Position numbers and translations under genes: made by a program
Notes under the pieces: model-generated
Told to the model about the DNA's origin: nothing
What the model saw: the letters and a program-made list of their open reading frames with translations, nothing else
Database searches by the model: none
DNA from: Ascarosepion bandense
Taxonomy: Eukaryota; Mollusca; Cephalopoda; Sepiida; Sepiidae
Direction: 5' to 3'
Assembly: GCA_037127315.1 (NCBI GenBank)
Contig: JBBBDQ010001610.1
Location: 372,001 to 436,000 of the forward strand
DNA length: 64,000 nt
Shown: one piece after another, positions 48,350-60,869 of the stretch
Layout: every line of letters begins with the position of its first letter
Numbering within the stretch: the stretch's first letter is position 1

Positions 48350-49475
48350 GCAGAATATCTACGTGACTTACTTTAATTCCCTTTGTTGTCTTATGAAAAG
48401 ATTAGTACTTTTCAATAAAGAATTCTCTTTTGTATGTTAACAATGGGTTTAATCTTTACTTATTTAGGACAAAATTATGTTTTAGTTCATTTCATATTTC
48501 AAATAAGTTGTTAATGATTTTTTCGTGGCAAGCTTATTGATTTCTGCTTAAACATTGACTAGCCACCAGCCTTTGTCATTTATTAAGGTTTATTTTACCA
48601 AAGGCATTTTAAGTATTTCGTATTTATTCTTAATCGGGTATTTTTCAATGTGTGTCTATGTTAATACGTCATTAATTTTAATGAATTGGATTTTACGAAA
48701 GCACACACTAAAGAATTTTTGTTTTGTAAATTCAAAATAGAATTATATTATTTTTTGATCCTCAGATAATAAGATTCGAAAACGTCTTTTTGTTTAGACT
48801 TGTCAAAATATCATGATGAAATATTTGATTTAGTTATTTTGCAGATTTAATTATTAAAAGACTAACAAAAAGTCAAATATCTTTTAACTTATTCGATATT
48901 TCAAAGAAACCTGCTTAAAAATTTTTGTTGTATGGCAGATTTTTATATAAACTTTTCATTTCTCACCAGATTTTGGTTCATATTCGTTGACAAATTCTTA
49001 ACTATTTACTATTAGATTGCCCTCTTCCCTCCCAAAGGTTATTTAAAGACTTTTTATTCAACGATCATGCTGATGTCGGCAGATGATGCAAAACCTTGAG
49101 CTTTGACGCCTTGTACATACGGTGGTTCTTGGAGATATTAACGATCATGGCTCTCCGCGACATTCTTATCTTTTTTAGCGCTTAAAACTTTTGTTATTTC
49201 AATATCAATCCAACTCCTGGTTCTGACATTTATTTAAACGGTCTCGTTAATATTGTTTCATACTGTTTCTTTCTGTTCCTATTTCTTTCCAATCAATTTA
49301 CCGCCAACTTTTTCCATCTTTCTTTCTCATATCTAAATTTAATCTCTAACTGATATTAAGTATAAATATCGTCTTCATTTTCATTTTTCTTAAAACAAAG
49401 GAATATCTATAGTGTTTATTGGAGAGTGTAAATAAACAATTATATTTCCCACCACTTTGCTCACCCATTCGATTA
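48350..49475 (-). repeat. U block of gene D
   Basis: Conserved upstream flank. Part of the distal end (the accctctgtaaaaaca stretch seen near 14060) is deleted around 49415. No gene. Confidence 0.65.
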
Positions 49476-50319
49476 AAAATGCAATAAAACTATGACATTA
49501 TTTAATCAGTTCAGCCTCGTTTTGCTTTAATAAATTGTAATTATTTATAAATTTTCAAAAAATATTTTCAAATTATTTCAAAGACTTTTAGATGTTGGGC
49601 TGTTAAGTTTTTAATTAAAGACTATATTTACTCATCGAAAATCGGAAAGTTTAACAAAAATCAACTAGCCATCGCATTTCTTCAATAATGTTTAATTATT
49701 TGAAGTTTTTTTTTGCGTGTAGTAATTTCTGTGTGTCCATGAAAACGTTATGTGTTTCACGGTTTCTTACGGAAAATAAGTTTGACAATTTTCTAATTTC
49801 CAGTCGCCATTCACTTATCTTTCTCCACAACTGTCGAGCTGTCATCAATCTGTCAAATACAAAGGAATGGCCAGAATGTACAACACTGTCTATAAGAAAT
49901 AATTTTATTCTCAATTTTATGCTATAAAGAAGTCATACTTGTGTAAATCAGATGAATTCAACATTAAATTTACTAATTTTCTAAACTTATATGTTACATA
50001 TTTATATTCTAATTTTGAAAGTTTTAAAACGAAGAACTGATTTTTGTTTACAAATGCCCCGATCGCACACCAATGGGAGAAAATTTGAAATGTTAAAAAA
50101 AATTGCAAACATTTAGATTCTAATCAATAATATTTTTGTTTGAAATTCACAAAACATTTCAATTACTGGAAATTTACCCTTCAATGAAATTTAAAACAAA
50201 AATTTTAAAAAACTTTTTTTTATTTCTAAAAAATTAATTTAAAAGTTGGTTTTCGAAAATGAGTAGATGTACCTGCTTAAGTTGTGTTAACTTCTATCAA
50301 CTAAAAATCTAGCATAAAT
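49476..50319 (+). repeat. S block, copy with empty LINE site
   Basis: Continuous from U through gattaaaaatgcaataaaac; no LINE. A short internal deletion lies near 49534. Noncoding. Confidence 0.65.
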
Positions 50320-51850
50320 TTGTCTATTTCTGCTCTGGTAACGCGGAATTTGCCCCTCCTTTTTGGTTTTATTCCTCAAACGTGGAAATAAGTAACTTTT
50401 TGCAGTTGTCTGCAGCGACATTTTAATAGAGTACTTTTTATTCATTTTGCATGTTTAGTTTTGAATAATATACAGACAGAACTAAAATTGAAAAATGAAC
50501 GTTTTCCAGTTATCTGAAGAGAAATTTTTATAAAAGACTTTTGTTGAATTTGCATGCTTAGACTGCTAGTGTTTGAATAAAATATAGGCAGAATCAGGAG
50601 CGAAAAAAACTTTTTCCAGAGAGTTTTTTGTAACATCTTTCTGCTGAAAAATGAAAAGAAATACAAAAACTAGAGAAATTTGTAAAGTTGCATGCTAAAT
50701 AGTGTTTTTGGATTTTAATGTCATTTAAGACATAAATGACACGATGTTTAGGGGAGGAAATATAACCTCATTTGTGCATATGAAAAAAATATAATTCTTA
50801 GTTGAGAGCGAAACAAATTATTGTTAGTGGTATTGTTGATTTTGCAGTTTATTGTAAATCGCAATATGAGCTCTGATTAGAAATATTTAATAGCTATGTA
50901 CTTGTAAAATCCGAATTTACTCTCATCACAAAACATCCGCACCACATCGGCTATTTCCGTAAAGCTTCGATAAAGTACCCTGAAAGAACCTTTTGTTTTA
51001 AAAGTTATTGAGTAAATCTAAAAACTTTCGCTACGTTGTGACAATTGAATGCGTCGGCTGCAAATTCTGCTTTTGTTGCTAATTAATTTTTTTAGTTATA
51101 AACACTTTTCCGCAACCTACCCAGGTGTCTTTGAACTCATTTATTTATTTATTTTCGTGCCGTTTTTTATTTTACCAAAGCAAGTGTACACGTGTGTCCG
51201 TTCTGGTTTAAGGTGGTAGAGAAAAGTTTACCGGGTTTTCAACGTGTCATTCCTGAGATAAAAATACACAGCATTGGCAGGGAAGATCACCGTTGTATTA
51301 GACGTCTTGGAGACCAGCTGCTCTGACGTGGCCATCATCACAATTAGCGAACCGAAAGCGGCGTCATAATTAGTGCCGTTTTCGACAGTATCAGTCCTGA
51401 CTCAGGTTACGTTCATCATCAAAATTATCTTCCGGAACTTGTGGTCAGCCATCGAGCCGACCAAGTTGTCAGATTTTAACTGCGTCTGATTTTTCATCGC
51501 CTATATCATCTGGTATAATACCTTTCTTTAATTGTGGATTTGAACGTAATTTTTTATTTATTTATACACCCTATCCCATAATTTGGCCATACTAGTTCGT
51601 GTTCCTCGTAGTTAATGTTCTTTTCTTCGGGATTCTCCACTTGCTCAACGGAATCTGTAAACCGACGCATCTGGTTTCTTTATTATTTTACTTTGTAAGA
51701 AATAAATCATAAAGGCCGCACTTGTTTGTCATAGCCAGTGAATAAGCCTCTTTCACTTTTAGATCTAGTTTTGCCCTGTGGGTGACATATAGGTAGCTAA
51801 TTGTGCAAAAATATGCATACCACTTACGTTTACAAAACTAATTTCTGGAA
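50320..51850 (+). repeat. P block, copy 2
   Basis: Highly similar to 3991-5533 over its full length, including the diverged tandem pair (about 50400-50590) and the CpG-containing part (51180-51450). The short minus-strand frame seen in copy 1 is not preserved. Content unidentified. Confidence 0.55.
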
Positions 51851-54800
51851 AACAAGAACAGTATACAAGATGCAAGGAAGAGATCAAGAGCCATATAAGT
51901 CAGATACAAAATAATTCAATGGAGGAACGAGAACAACTCCCAAAATTACAACCAACAAAGAATAACCTCGAAATTATTAAGCTCTACGATTCAGCACTCA
52001 AATTCATTTTGGATGAAGAAGACACTCACATAAATCTCAATGAAGCATTATATGCATCAGCAATAGCAGCAACAAAATATTGAACATCAAATAAAAAACA
52101 AGGCAATCTCGCAGACATGAAGATCCAAATTGGAAATGAAAAATCGAGAAAGAAATCGAACAATTAGAAGTCAATTATCAGTAATCGATGAATTAGAAAA
52201 GGCAGAAAAGTCGAAAAAAGTACAATATTAGAAATGAAAATGAAGTCCTATCAACTAAAGAAAAACAATATTTATTTATTTATTCCTTTTTTAAGTTGGT
52301 GAGTGCTGCCATAATTCTTGCCTTCAGATCATCTTTGTAACAATGATTTTTGTTGGACTCTCACTCAACATGACTTGATTCAACTGCTTGTGTGGCATGG
52401 TGCAGAATGCTGTTGCCAGATATACAGTTTTTCCTCAGACTTTGTCTCGACACAGAGCAACACTACCAAATTAATTCACTTGACGTAGTCTTACGAGTCC
52501 TGTCCAAGGCCTTCACAAAGAAATTCAGAAGTTCTTTTCTCATGAGATTGATCACTGTGAGTTTTACATACCTTCATAATAACTATTCTCCACTTAAAAT
52601 CAAACGGCGCTGTTCTCATATTGAGACCCACTCAGAAATATTTGTATTGAATCCTGTCATCTAAGGAAAAAATAAATCAGACAATAGAACTGAAGTCTAT
52701 GGGAAAAGAACAAGAATCTACAGACAAAACAAGATTTTTCAAACCGATGCAAAGCAATTTTACAGGAAATCGGTAAAACAAGAATTGAAATGACCGTCCC
52801 TCCACTGAAATCGAATATGTCATACAGTTCTAGGAAAACAACCTTGGCTTGCCCTAAAGAACATAACAAACAAGCAGACTGGATTGCGCAAGTGATTGTA
52901 CGAACGAAAAATAAATCAGAAATGACATGGTCTGGAATCAGAGTAGAGGATGTTAAATGTCAACTGAAAAATCACACAAGTGAACATTTCCAGGAATAAA
53001 TATAATTCCTAACTTTTGGCTATATTATGTAAATGCAGCACGGAGAAATCTAGCCAAAGAACTTCAAGAAATGGTTGGCAATTCCACTAAAATTTCTGCA
53101 TGGATGACCAAATAATTATCTTTCATCTACCAAAGATTCGTGACACAAATAATCCGAAAAACTACAGACCAGTTACATGCTTTCCGACAAGATGCCAACT
53201 ATTAACATCTATTTTAACAAAAATATAATTATTATTGGAAAGAAATGACATACTACATCTTGCACAAAAAGGGTGCAAACATGATCTTTTAAAGATGTAA
53301 ACATCAATGATTTATTAATATGGTGATTTTGAAAACCTGTTTCTATGCAAATGCAAATCTTAATACTGCTTTGATAGATTATCGTAAGATATTCAATAGT
53401 GTATTACATTACTGGAACTTAAAGATTTTAAATATGTACCAGGTATCAGCAGTCATCATCAATTTCATCAAACAATGTATGTTGACGTGGAAAACAACCC
53501 TCTACTTCAGTCATATAAATGGAACTTATAAGTCTGGTGAAATAAACAACAGATGTATATTTCAAGGTGACTCTTTGTCTCTCTTAATATTTTGCATATC
53601 AGTAATAGCATCAACCAGTCAACTTAGCAAGACAGAATGTCGTTATAAAATAGCTCAAAAGAAAATAAGCCATCTATTTTACACAGATGATTTAAGTTGT
53701 ATGCTAAGAATGACAATGAGCTAGAAGGTCTTCTGCAAACTGTAAAATGCTTCAGTGAAGATATTGGAATAACATTCAGTTTGAATAAATGTGCTAGAGC
53801 TACAGTTTTACGAAGATCACTACTAGAAACCTATTAACTTGGCTTGTACCATGCTGTAACAATACAAGCATTAGTGCAATAAGAATCTTATCACTACATA
53901 TGTTTAAATGAGAGTGAAAGATTTCGCCATAAAAAATGAAAGAAATAGTGCGTAAATAGTACTATACAAGGCTACGACTGATATTAAAAACGGTTTTAAA
54001 TTCTCAAAACAAATTTATGGACATGAATAACCTTTCCATACAAGTGGTCCAATACAGCCTCAACATCTTGAACTGGACTCTAAACGATATTAGACGAAAT
54101 GATTCTATGACAAGAAAGCTTCTTTCTAAACATTAGATACATCATACAAAAGGCCGCATATACATACCGCCTTAAAGAAGTAGAAAAAGGTCTTATTCAG
54201 CTAGAATTGTCATACAAGTCAACAACTATTGGCTTACTAACATAACAAGAAACAACAAATGACTGGATAATGCTAAAAACATGAAAACAGAAAGAAACAT
54301 ATTCAATAATGAAAGTAGGCAATAAATAAAACAAAATTTATATTTATTAGATTCTGTAAAAAATCTAAACAGAATCCAAGAACATATATCCAGAACTTTC
54401 TAAGAAACCCAATGTTCATAAAGTTAATACCAATCGATGGTTATGTGCATTTGGATTAAAATCTGAATCTGAAGTCTTTCTTCTTGCTGTGCAAGACCAA
54501 AATCTTTTCACTAGGAACATTCAGGCAATCATTTTACATAATAATGTGGATTCAAAATGCAGGTTCTGTGATAAATACCAAGAAACAATAGACCATCTAA
54601 TCTCAGGATGTTCTGTACTTGCCCGAAATTAATATAAAAATCACCGCGATGGAGTGGGATAATATTTACACTGGACTTTATTTTTAAGGCCGGACTTTAT
54701 TTTTAAAAACCAACAAAAGAATCCTGTTTATTAATTGATATGGATTGTCGAGGGGATTGTAATATGAAAAAAATATATAGAAACCTTAAGATTTAAAGAG

Positions 54801-54975
54801 AAAAATGTAGAAATTTAAAACAAGTATCGTAAGAGTGACTGTGGATGCACTTGAAATGATAAAGAATGGAACAAATGTTACATTGAAAGAATGCCTTGAA
54901 ACCTCAGCTTAAGAGATACACAAAAATTATCTTGTTCAATACAGCACACAGACTAAGGAGACTTTTGTCTATGTA
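51851..54975 (+). mobile_element. R2-like retrotransposon, copy 6, inactive, nearly full layout
   Basis: N-terminal region including a piece missing from copy 1 (NEALYASAIAATKY, about 52038-52080). Then a nested T5; KKIF/YRQNKIFQTDAKQFYR; CPKEHNKQADWIAQVIV; RT with IDYRKIFNSVLHYWNLKIL, MLTWKTTLYFSHINGTYKSG, IFQGDSLSLLIFCISVIA and FYTDDL with the shared 1-base deletion (about 53680-53700); thumb; the CCHC knuckle (about 54558-54611); C-terminal part; and a stop at about 54973. It lacks about 100 bp near 54380 and has stops throughout. Confidence 0.75.
52285..52660 (-). mobile_element. DDE transposase fragment, copy T5, nested in R2
   Basis: Same insertion point and internal deletion as T1. 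On the minus strand, SAPCHTS-like coding lies at about 52390-52420. R2 resumes near 52655 with cctgtcatctaaggaaaaaa. Confidence 0.6.
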
Positions 54976-55719
54976 ACGCGAGAGATGTTAGGGCGATATG
55001 AAATATATGAAATGGAGCCATAACAACACAAAACCACCTGCATACTGTCTCCCTACAGATTTGGTACGTAGTGCGACCATAGCAGAAATCGAATTATAAT
55101 GAAAAATGACATCATAAGAATAATATGGGAGATAAAATGAAATGTAGCCATAACAAAAGACCACTAACTGACTTATGTATTTCTGCAGACTTTGTAGGTT
55201 GTAATAAAATAGCAGAAATCAAATTTTGATGAAAATGTTTAATCATGTGCCGTTCTATACACAGTATTTGGCTTTAATTTTAGGTAAAAAGACTGACAAA
55301 AGTTGTCCAACATTTGAATATATTTTTCATTATGCTGGTTGTAAGCTAACTTCAGCGAAGTTACAGGGTCGTTAACATAAAACAACGTTAATAGAACTAT
55401 ATGTCTAAATGAAATGCAATGTCTTCTGACCAGATTGAAATGTGATTTTATTCATTTGATTTAAAGTATATGGCCTCCAATATCTGCAGGTTACTTTGTA
55501 CTGTGCGTATGAGTGAGAATTATTGTGTTATCGGCTAAAATATGTCTAATATTAAATACATTGTTATGGTTTTCTTTGAAATTTTGTGGAATTTAACTGT
55601 GATCGTAAAGAAGACAACACGTCTACGGAAGAGTGGGGTTGTAGTAAAGCCAATATATGTGGTGGGTTTATTATTAGTATCCGAGATACCATTTCTGAAC
55701 GGGCATCTAAATAGATACT
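54976..55719 (+). repeat. W block, shortened copy
   Basis: Tandem pair present (55016-55090, 55148-55215). The section with the TA tract is deleted near 55235. Confidence 0.6.
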
Positions 55720-56390
55720 CTACATTGGTTTTTTGATGCTGCTCCTATTTTTCCACAATGTGATTCTCTGTAGGACCAGATTTCTTTTTCTTGAATTTTC
55801 TACTTCATCTGTGATCAAATATTCAAGTGTACGCTGCCATTTATAGCGACCGATATTACATAACAGTCTAGAAATTTTTCCTTTGTTTCTAACGATATTT
55901 TCCCGATTCTTTATAATTTTCTTAATTTTAGAGGTTTCAATGCGACTACATATTTTGGTGTAGCATCTTTCATTCCCTGTTGAAACACTTCCAATATATA
56001 TATCACACATATTAGATGATTTGATATCTCAGAAATGAAGACATTTTGTATTTTATTCCAAAAATCACCCGGGTTCCGATAGTCAGAACTGTATATTGAG
56101 CAAATCTGACAATAATATGAAATGCCTTCAGTGAAGTCTTACAATCTGTCGGTCCCAGAGAAACATTCTGAATTCAACATCGAAAATTCAACATTTTTTC
56201 ATATACGGCAAATATCTTAAAACATATATAATTCATGTCAATTCATAATTAGGTTTCAATAAATATATTTCATGATTAAATAACGAAAGTAACACTGACA
56301 TCTGATTTTAACAATATCAATAGCCAAAACTACAGAAAAGATCTTGAAATATTAATAATAAATTTACAGAAAATTATCGTCATACTTCCA
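55720..56390 (-). mobile_element. X block, best-preserved copy (RTE-like fragment), and flank
   Basis: The minus strand has a 96-codon frame, 56010-55720, with STGNERCYTKICSRIE and NKGKISRLLCNIGRYKWQ. The second part, read one frame over, is KISLETKEKFLDCYVISVA, which resembles the CYVxSVLLYG end of RTE RT. 56150-56390 is the noncoding flank. The transposase tail seen elsewhere is missing here. Confidence 0.5.
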
Positions 56391-56595
56391 GTTCATTTGG
56401 AACCAGTACATTATGCTATTTCCGAGTTTCTAGTCAAATGAATTGTGTCATGGTGCTTTTTTCTCATAAAAAGCTGCCCAACTGAACGTACTACACTGTG
56501 AATTCATCAAAATCAATGTGCATGCATGAAATTGAAAATGTAAAATAGCAACAATTTCCTCTTCACAACTTGTATATAAAAGGCTAATGCATGTG

Positions 56596-56631
<36 letters not shown>

Positions 56632-56658
56632 GCTTTGGGTGTGTGCGTGTGTGTGTTT

Positions 56659-56698
<40 letters not shown>

Positions 56699-57960
56699 TG
56701 AGTGCATTGTGCGTCTTCTTATTTCAGTGTTGTGTATAAAATGCTTAAATGCGTGAAATATTTTGAAATTAGACTATTTTGTATATTTCCATCCTTTCTT
56801 CCATCTCATTAATGTGTTAGGATATCATGGATATATTAACGCCTATACTGGACTTTGAATAGTTCAGAATACCAATATATTTTCTCTTTTTTTAAGCACT
56901 ACATTAATAAAAAGTATGGTACTCTAATATTGTTCTGAATACACTTTTTATTATTTATCGAATGGACATATAGAAACAACACTAAAACAATCATTAATAT
57001 AACACTAAGTATTTATGGGAACTAATGGGAATCAATGGCTCACTTTCATATTTCATTTAAGACAACAAATATTAGAGAAAACTAAATTCCACACAGTTAA
57101 AAGGTGTCACTATCAACATTCATCAGTACATAGATTCCAAATGAACTGAAAGTATTGTGCAAAGAGAGAAAAATAAAATTAGTGGAGAATCGGGTGAAGA
57201 CTTTTTTCGTCAACATGAGAAAAAGAATCTCATAATAACAGTGATTCCTCGGAAACACTCTGTGTTCGGACTTTTTACTCTCGGCCACCCCGGTGTCTAT
57301 TCCCTTTCTGCTCACACTTTCTTTTTCTTTTATCTCTCTCTCTCTTTCTTTCTCTCTCTCTCTCTCTTTCTCAGCCCCTCCTAAGCCAAAAAGAAAAAGT
57401 TGATTTTTTGTGGAACATAAACATATGCACGCATAGATATCTTCCAAAAACCTATCCCTGGGTTCGAATCCAGTGTCCGTCTATATCCGTTTAAAGTCTG
57501 TGCAAATAGAATCACTTACAGTGTTACAAGGAAATAAACATGTTTAAAGAGATATTCAGTTTCAAGCGATTAATTTTTGATGTTCTTGAATAATTTTTCT
57601 TTAGAGATATATCATCAAAAAATTTAATTTTATGCGTTTATTGCGATTAATCTGGGCACAGAGTTTAATAATATATTTGTTAAAGTCCACGAATTATAGA
57701 CTATTTGAGAAAGGGCTGACAATTTTTCACAAATCACAGATGCTTTATTACAACCAATAAATTAGAGGCCCAACATAACAAAAAAAATGAAATGAGAATG
57801 AACACTAATTAAAATGTCACACATTTTCCCGTCCAAATGAAATGTATATTTCATAAACAATATTTCTCTAAATTCACTGTCGGAGTCGAAATAACTTTTA
57901 CAAATCATTTGATATGTTAAAATCAGTTACAGAAATAAGGACAAAACTTTAAATTCAAAT
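56391..57960 (-). repeat. Y block of relic E
   Basis: TC/TA/GT compound microsatellites (56595-56700), the conserved middle, the pyrimidine tract (57330-57375) and the 3' flank. No gene. Confidence 0.65.
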
Positions 57961-57972
57961 CAACAATCTACT

Positions 57973-58124
57973 TTTATTTTGCACATTGAAATATTACAAT
58001 AGCAAAATAAACACAAAATTGAACACAAATTGACGATTCAACAGTTGGGAACACAAATTGACGATTCAACAGTTGAACGTTTTCAAAGACAGTGACTTCG
58101 ATGTGAGAGAGTCCGATTTTTATA
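57973..58124 (-). pseudogene. Secreted acidic peptide, relic copy E (coding exons deleted)
   Basis: Promoter TATAAAA (58118-58124) and exon 1 are present. The middle of exon 1 passes through a 28-bp direct duplication (58021-58048 and 58049-58076) and then joins, at about 58005-58020, the 3' UTR with AATAAA (57973-57978). The donor end of exon 1, intron 1, exon 2, intron 2, exon 3 and the first part of the 3' UTR are gone. No peptide can be made. If transcribed it would give a very short poly(A) RNA of unknown use. Confidence 0.8.
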
Positions 58125-59335
58125 GCAGAATATCTCCGTGACTTGCTTTAATTCCTTTTGTTGTCTTCTGAAAGGATTAGTACTTTTCAATAAAGAATTC
58201 TCTTTGGAATGTTAACAAGGGGTTTAATCTTTACTTATTTATGACAAAAATATGTTTTAGTTCATTTAATATTTCAAATAAGTTGTTAATAATTCGTGCC
58301 AAGTTTATTTATTTCTGCTTAAACATTGACTAGCCACCAGCTTTTGAGATTTATTAAGATTTATTTTACCAAAGGCTTTTTAAATATTTCGAATTTATTC
58401 TTAAATTGGATATCTTTCAACGTGTGTTTATGTTAATACGTCAATAAACTTAAATGAATTGGATTTTACAAAAGCATATAAAAGAGCTTTTGTTTCGTCA
58501 ATTCCAAGTAGAATTATATATTTGATCCTCAGATAATAAGATTCGAAAAAGTCCTTTTGTTTAAACTTGTCAAAATACCATGATGAAATATTTGATTTAG
58601 TTTTTTTCAGATTTAATTATTAAAAGACTAACAAAAAGTCAAATATCTTTTAACTTATTCGATATTTCAAAGAAACCTGCTTATATTTTATTGTTGTTTG
58701 GCAGATTCTTATATTAACTTTTCATTTCTCACCAGATTTTGATTGACATTCGTTGCCAAATTCTTAACTATTCATTATTAGATTTTCCTTCTCCCAAAGA
58801 TTATTCAAAGCCTTTTTATTCAACGATTATGCTGGATTCGGCAGATGATGCAAAACCTTGACATTTGACACCTTGTACATTCCGTGGTTCTTGAAGATAT
58901 TAACGATCATGGCTCTCCGCGACATTATTATCTATTTTTGGCGCTTAAAAACTTTTTTCTTTTCAATATCTATCGAACTCCTTGTTCCAACATTTATTCA
59001 CACGGTCTCGTTAATATTGTTTCATACTGTTTCTTTCTGTTCCTATTTCTTTCCAATAATTTACCGCAAACTTTTTCCATCTTTCTTTCTAATATCTAAA
59101 TTTAATCTCTAACTGATATTAAGTATAAATATCGTCTTCATTTTCATTTTTCTTAAAACAAAGGATTGTCTATAGTATTCCCAACACTCCTCTGTAAAAC
59201 ACATTCCTGGTTTTACGAAAGTAAATTGTATAGTCAAAATTGGTTTTATTAGTTGAACGCAAAATTTATTGGAGAGTGTAAATAATCAATTATCTTTCCC
59301 ACCACTTTGCTCGCCCATTTGATAATAAATGCAAT
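58125..59335 (-). repeat. U block of relic E
   Basis: Full-length upstream flank, similar to gene D and gene A versions. No gene. Confidence 0.65.
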
Positions 59336-60365
59336 AAAACTGTGACATTATTTCATTAGTTCAGCCTCTTTTTGCTTTAATAAACAATATATATTAAAGA
59401 CATTATAGACTAAAAACATAGATATTCGGTTATTAATGCAATTTTAATCGAACTGTTTTAATTTTTGAAATTGTAATTATTTATAAATTTTCAAAAATAT
59501 TTTCAAATTGTTTCAAAGACTTTTAGATGTTGGGCTGTTATGTTATTAATTAAAGACTATATTTACTAATCAAGAATTGAAAAGTTTAAAACAATCATCG
59601 TGCCATCGCATTTTTACAATAATTGTTAAAGTTATAATTATTTGACTATTTTTTCTGCGTGTGCGTATTTCTCTGTGTCCATGAAAAAGTCATGTGTTTC
59701 ACGGTTTCTTACTGGAAATGATTTTGACAATTTCATAATTTCCAGTTGCCATACACTTATCTTTCCCGACAACTATCGAGATGTCATCAACCTGTCAAAT
59801 ACCAGGGAATGGCCAGAATGTACGACACTGTCTCTAAGAAATAATTTTATTCTCAGTTTTATGCTATAAAGAAGTAATACTTGTGTAAATCTGATTAATT
59901 CAATATTAACTTTGCTGAATTTCTAAAAATTATATGTTACAGATTTATATTCTAATTTTGAATGTTTTTAAAACCAAGAATTGATTTTTTTTCAAAAGCT
60001 TCAATCGCACAAAAATGGTAGAAAAAATGAAAAATTAAAAAAAATTGCACACTTTTAGATTCGAATCAATAATATTTTTGTTTGAAATACACAAAAAATA
60101 TTTCACTTACTGGAAATAGAAAATTGAATCATTTAGCTTTCAATAAAATCTAAAACATAAGTTTCAAGAATCTTTTTTATTTCTAAAAGTTCAAAATAAA
60201 GTTGGTTTTCGAAAATGAGTAGATGTACTTGCTTAAGTTGTGTTAACTTCAATCAACTAAAAATCTAGCGTAAATTCCTAACAGATATTTCTCCTGTAGT
60301 TGCTTTAAGTTATGTACGCAAATAAACTCTTTAACAGATTCGTCAGTCATCGAAATGATCAGTAA
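59336..60365 (+). repeat. S block, copy with empty LINE site
   Basis: Continues from U through gataataaatgcaataaaac. Full length, ending in the NIGNTINSG frame. Confidence 0.65.
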
Positions 60366-60592
60366 CATTGGCAATACAATAAATTCAGGAATCACTAATC
60401 CTATCAAGTAAGGAAAAATAAATCAGAAAATAGAACTAAAGGCTGTGTGAAAAGATCAAGTCTCTACAGAGAAAACAAGTATTTCAAATCGAGATAAAAA
60501 TTTTACAGGGAAAGAGGTAAGACAAGAATTGAAATGACCGTCTCTCCACAGAAATGGAAGATGTTATACAGTTCTAGGAAAACAATTTGGGC
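60366..60592 (+). mobile_element. R2-like fragment ending at an inversion breakpoint (copy 7)
   Basis: Same piece as 32447-32690 but on the plus strand, ending in acaatttgggct. The breakpoint junction then reads gggctagatggctcga. Confidence 0.7.
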
Positions 60593-60869
60593 TAGATGGC
60601 TCGAAGTTTTGTGTTACAATTTCCAATTTTTTATTAGTAAACATAGTCTTTAATTTATAACGTAACAGCCCAAGATCTAAAAGTTTGTGAAATATTTGAA
60701 AATATTATTTGAAACTTTATAAATTATAACAATTTCAAAAATTAAAATAGTTCTTTTAAAATTGCATTAATAACCGAATTTCTATTTTTTTAAATCTATA
60801 ATGTCTTTAATATATATTGTTTATTAAAGCAAAAAGAGGCTTAACTAATTCAATAAAGTCATAGTTTTT
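60593..60869 (-). repeat. Inverted S block, truncated
   Basis: Reverse complement of 32171-32446, running from the breakpoint to the 3' end of LINE copy c. Confidence 0.7.
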
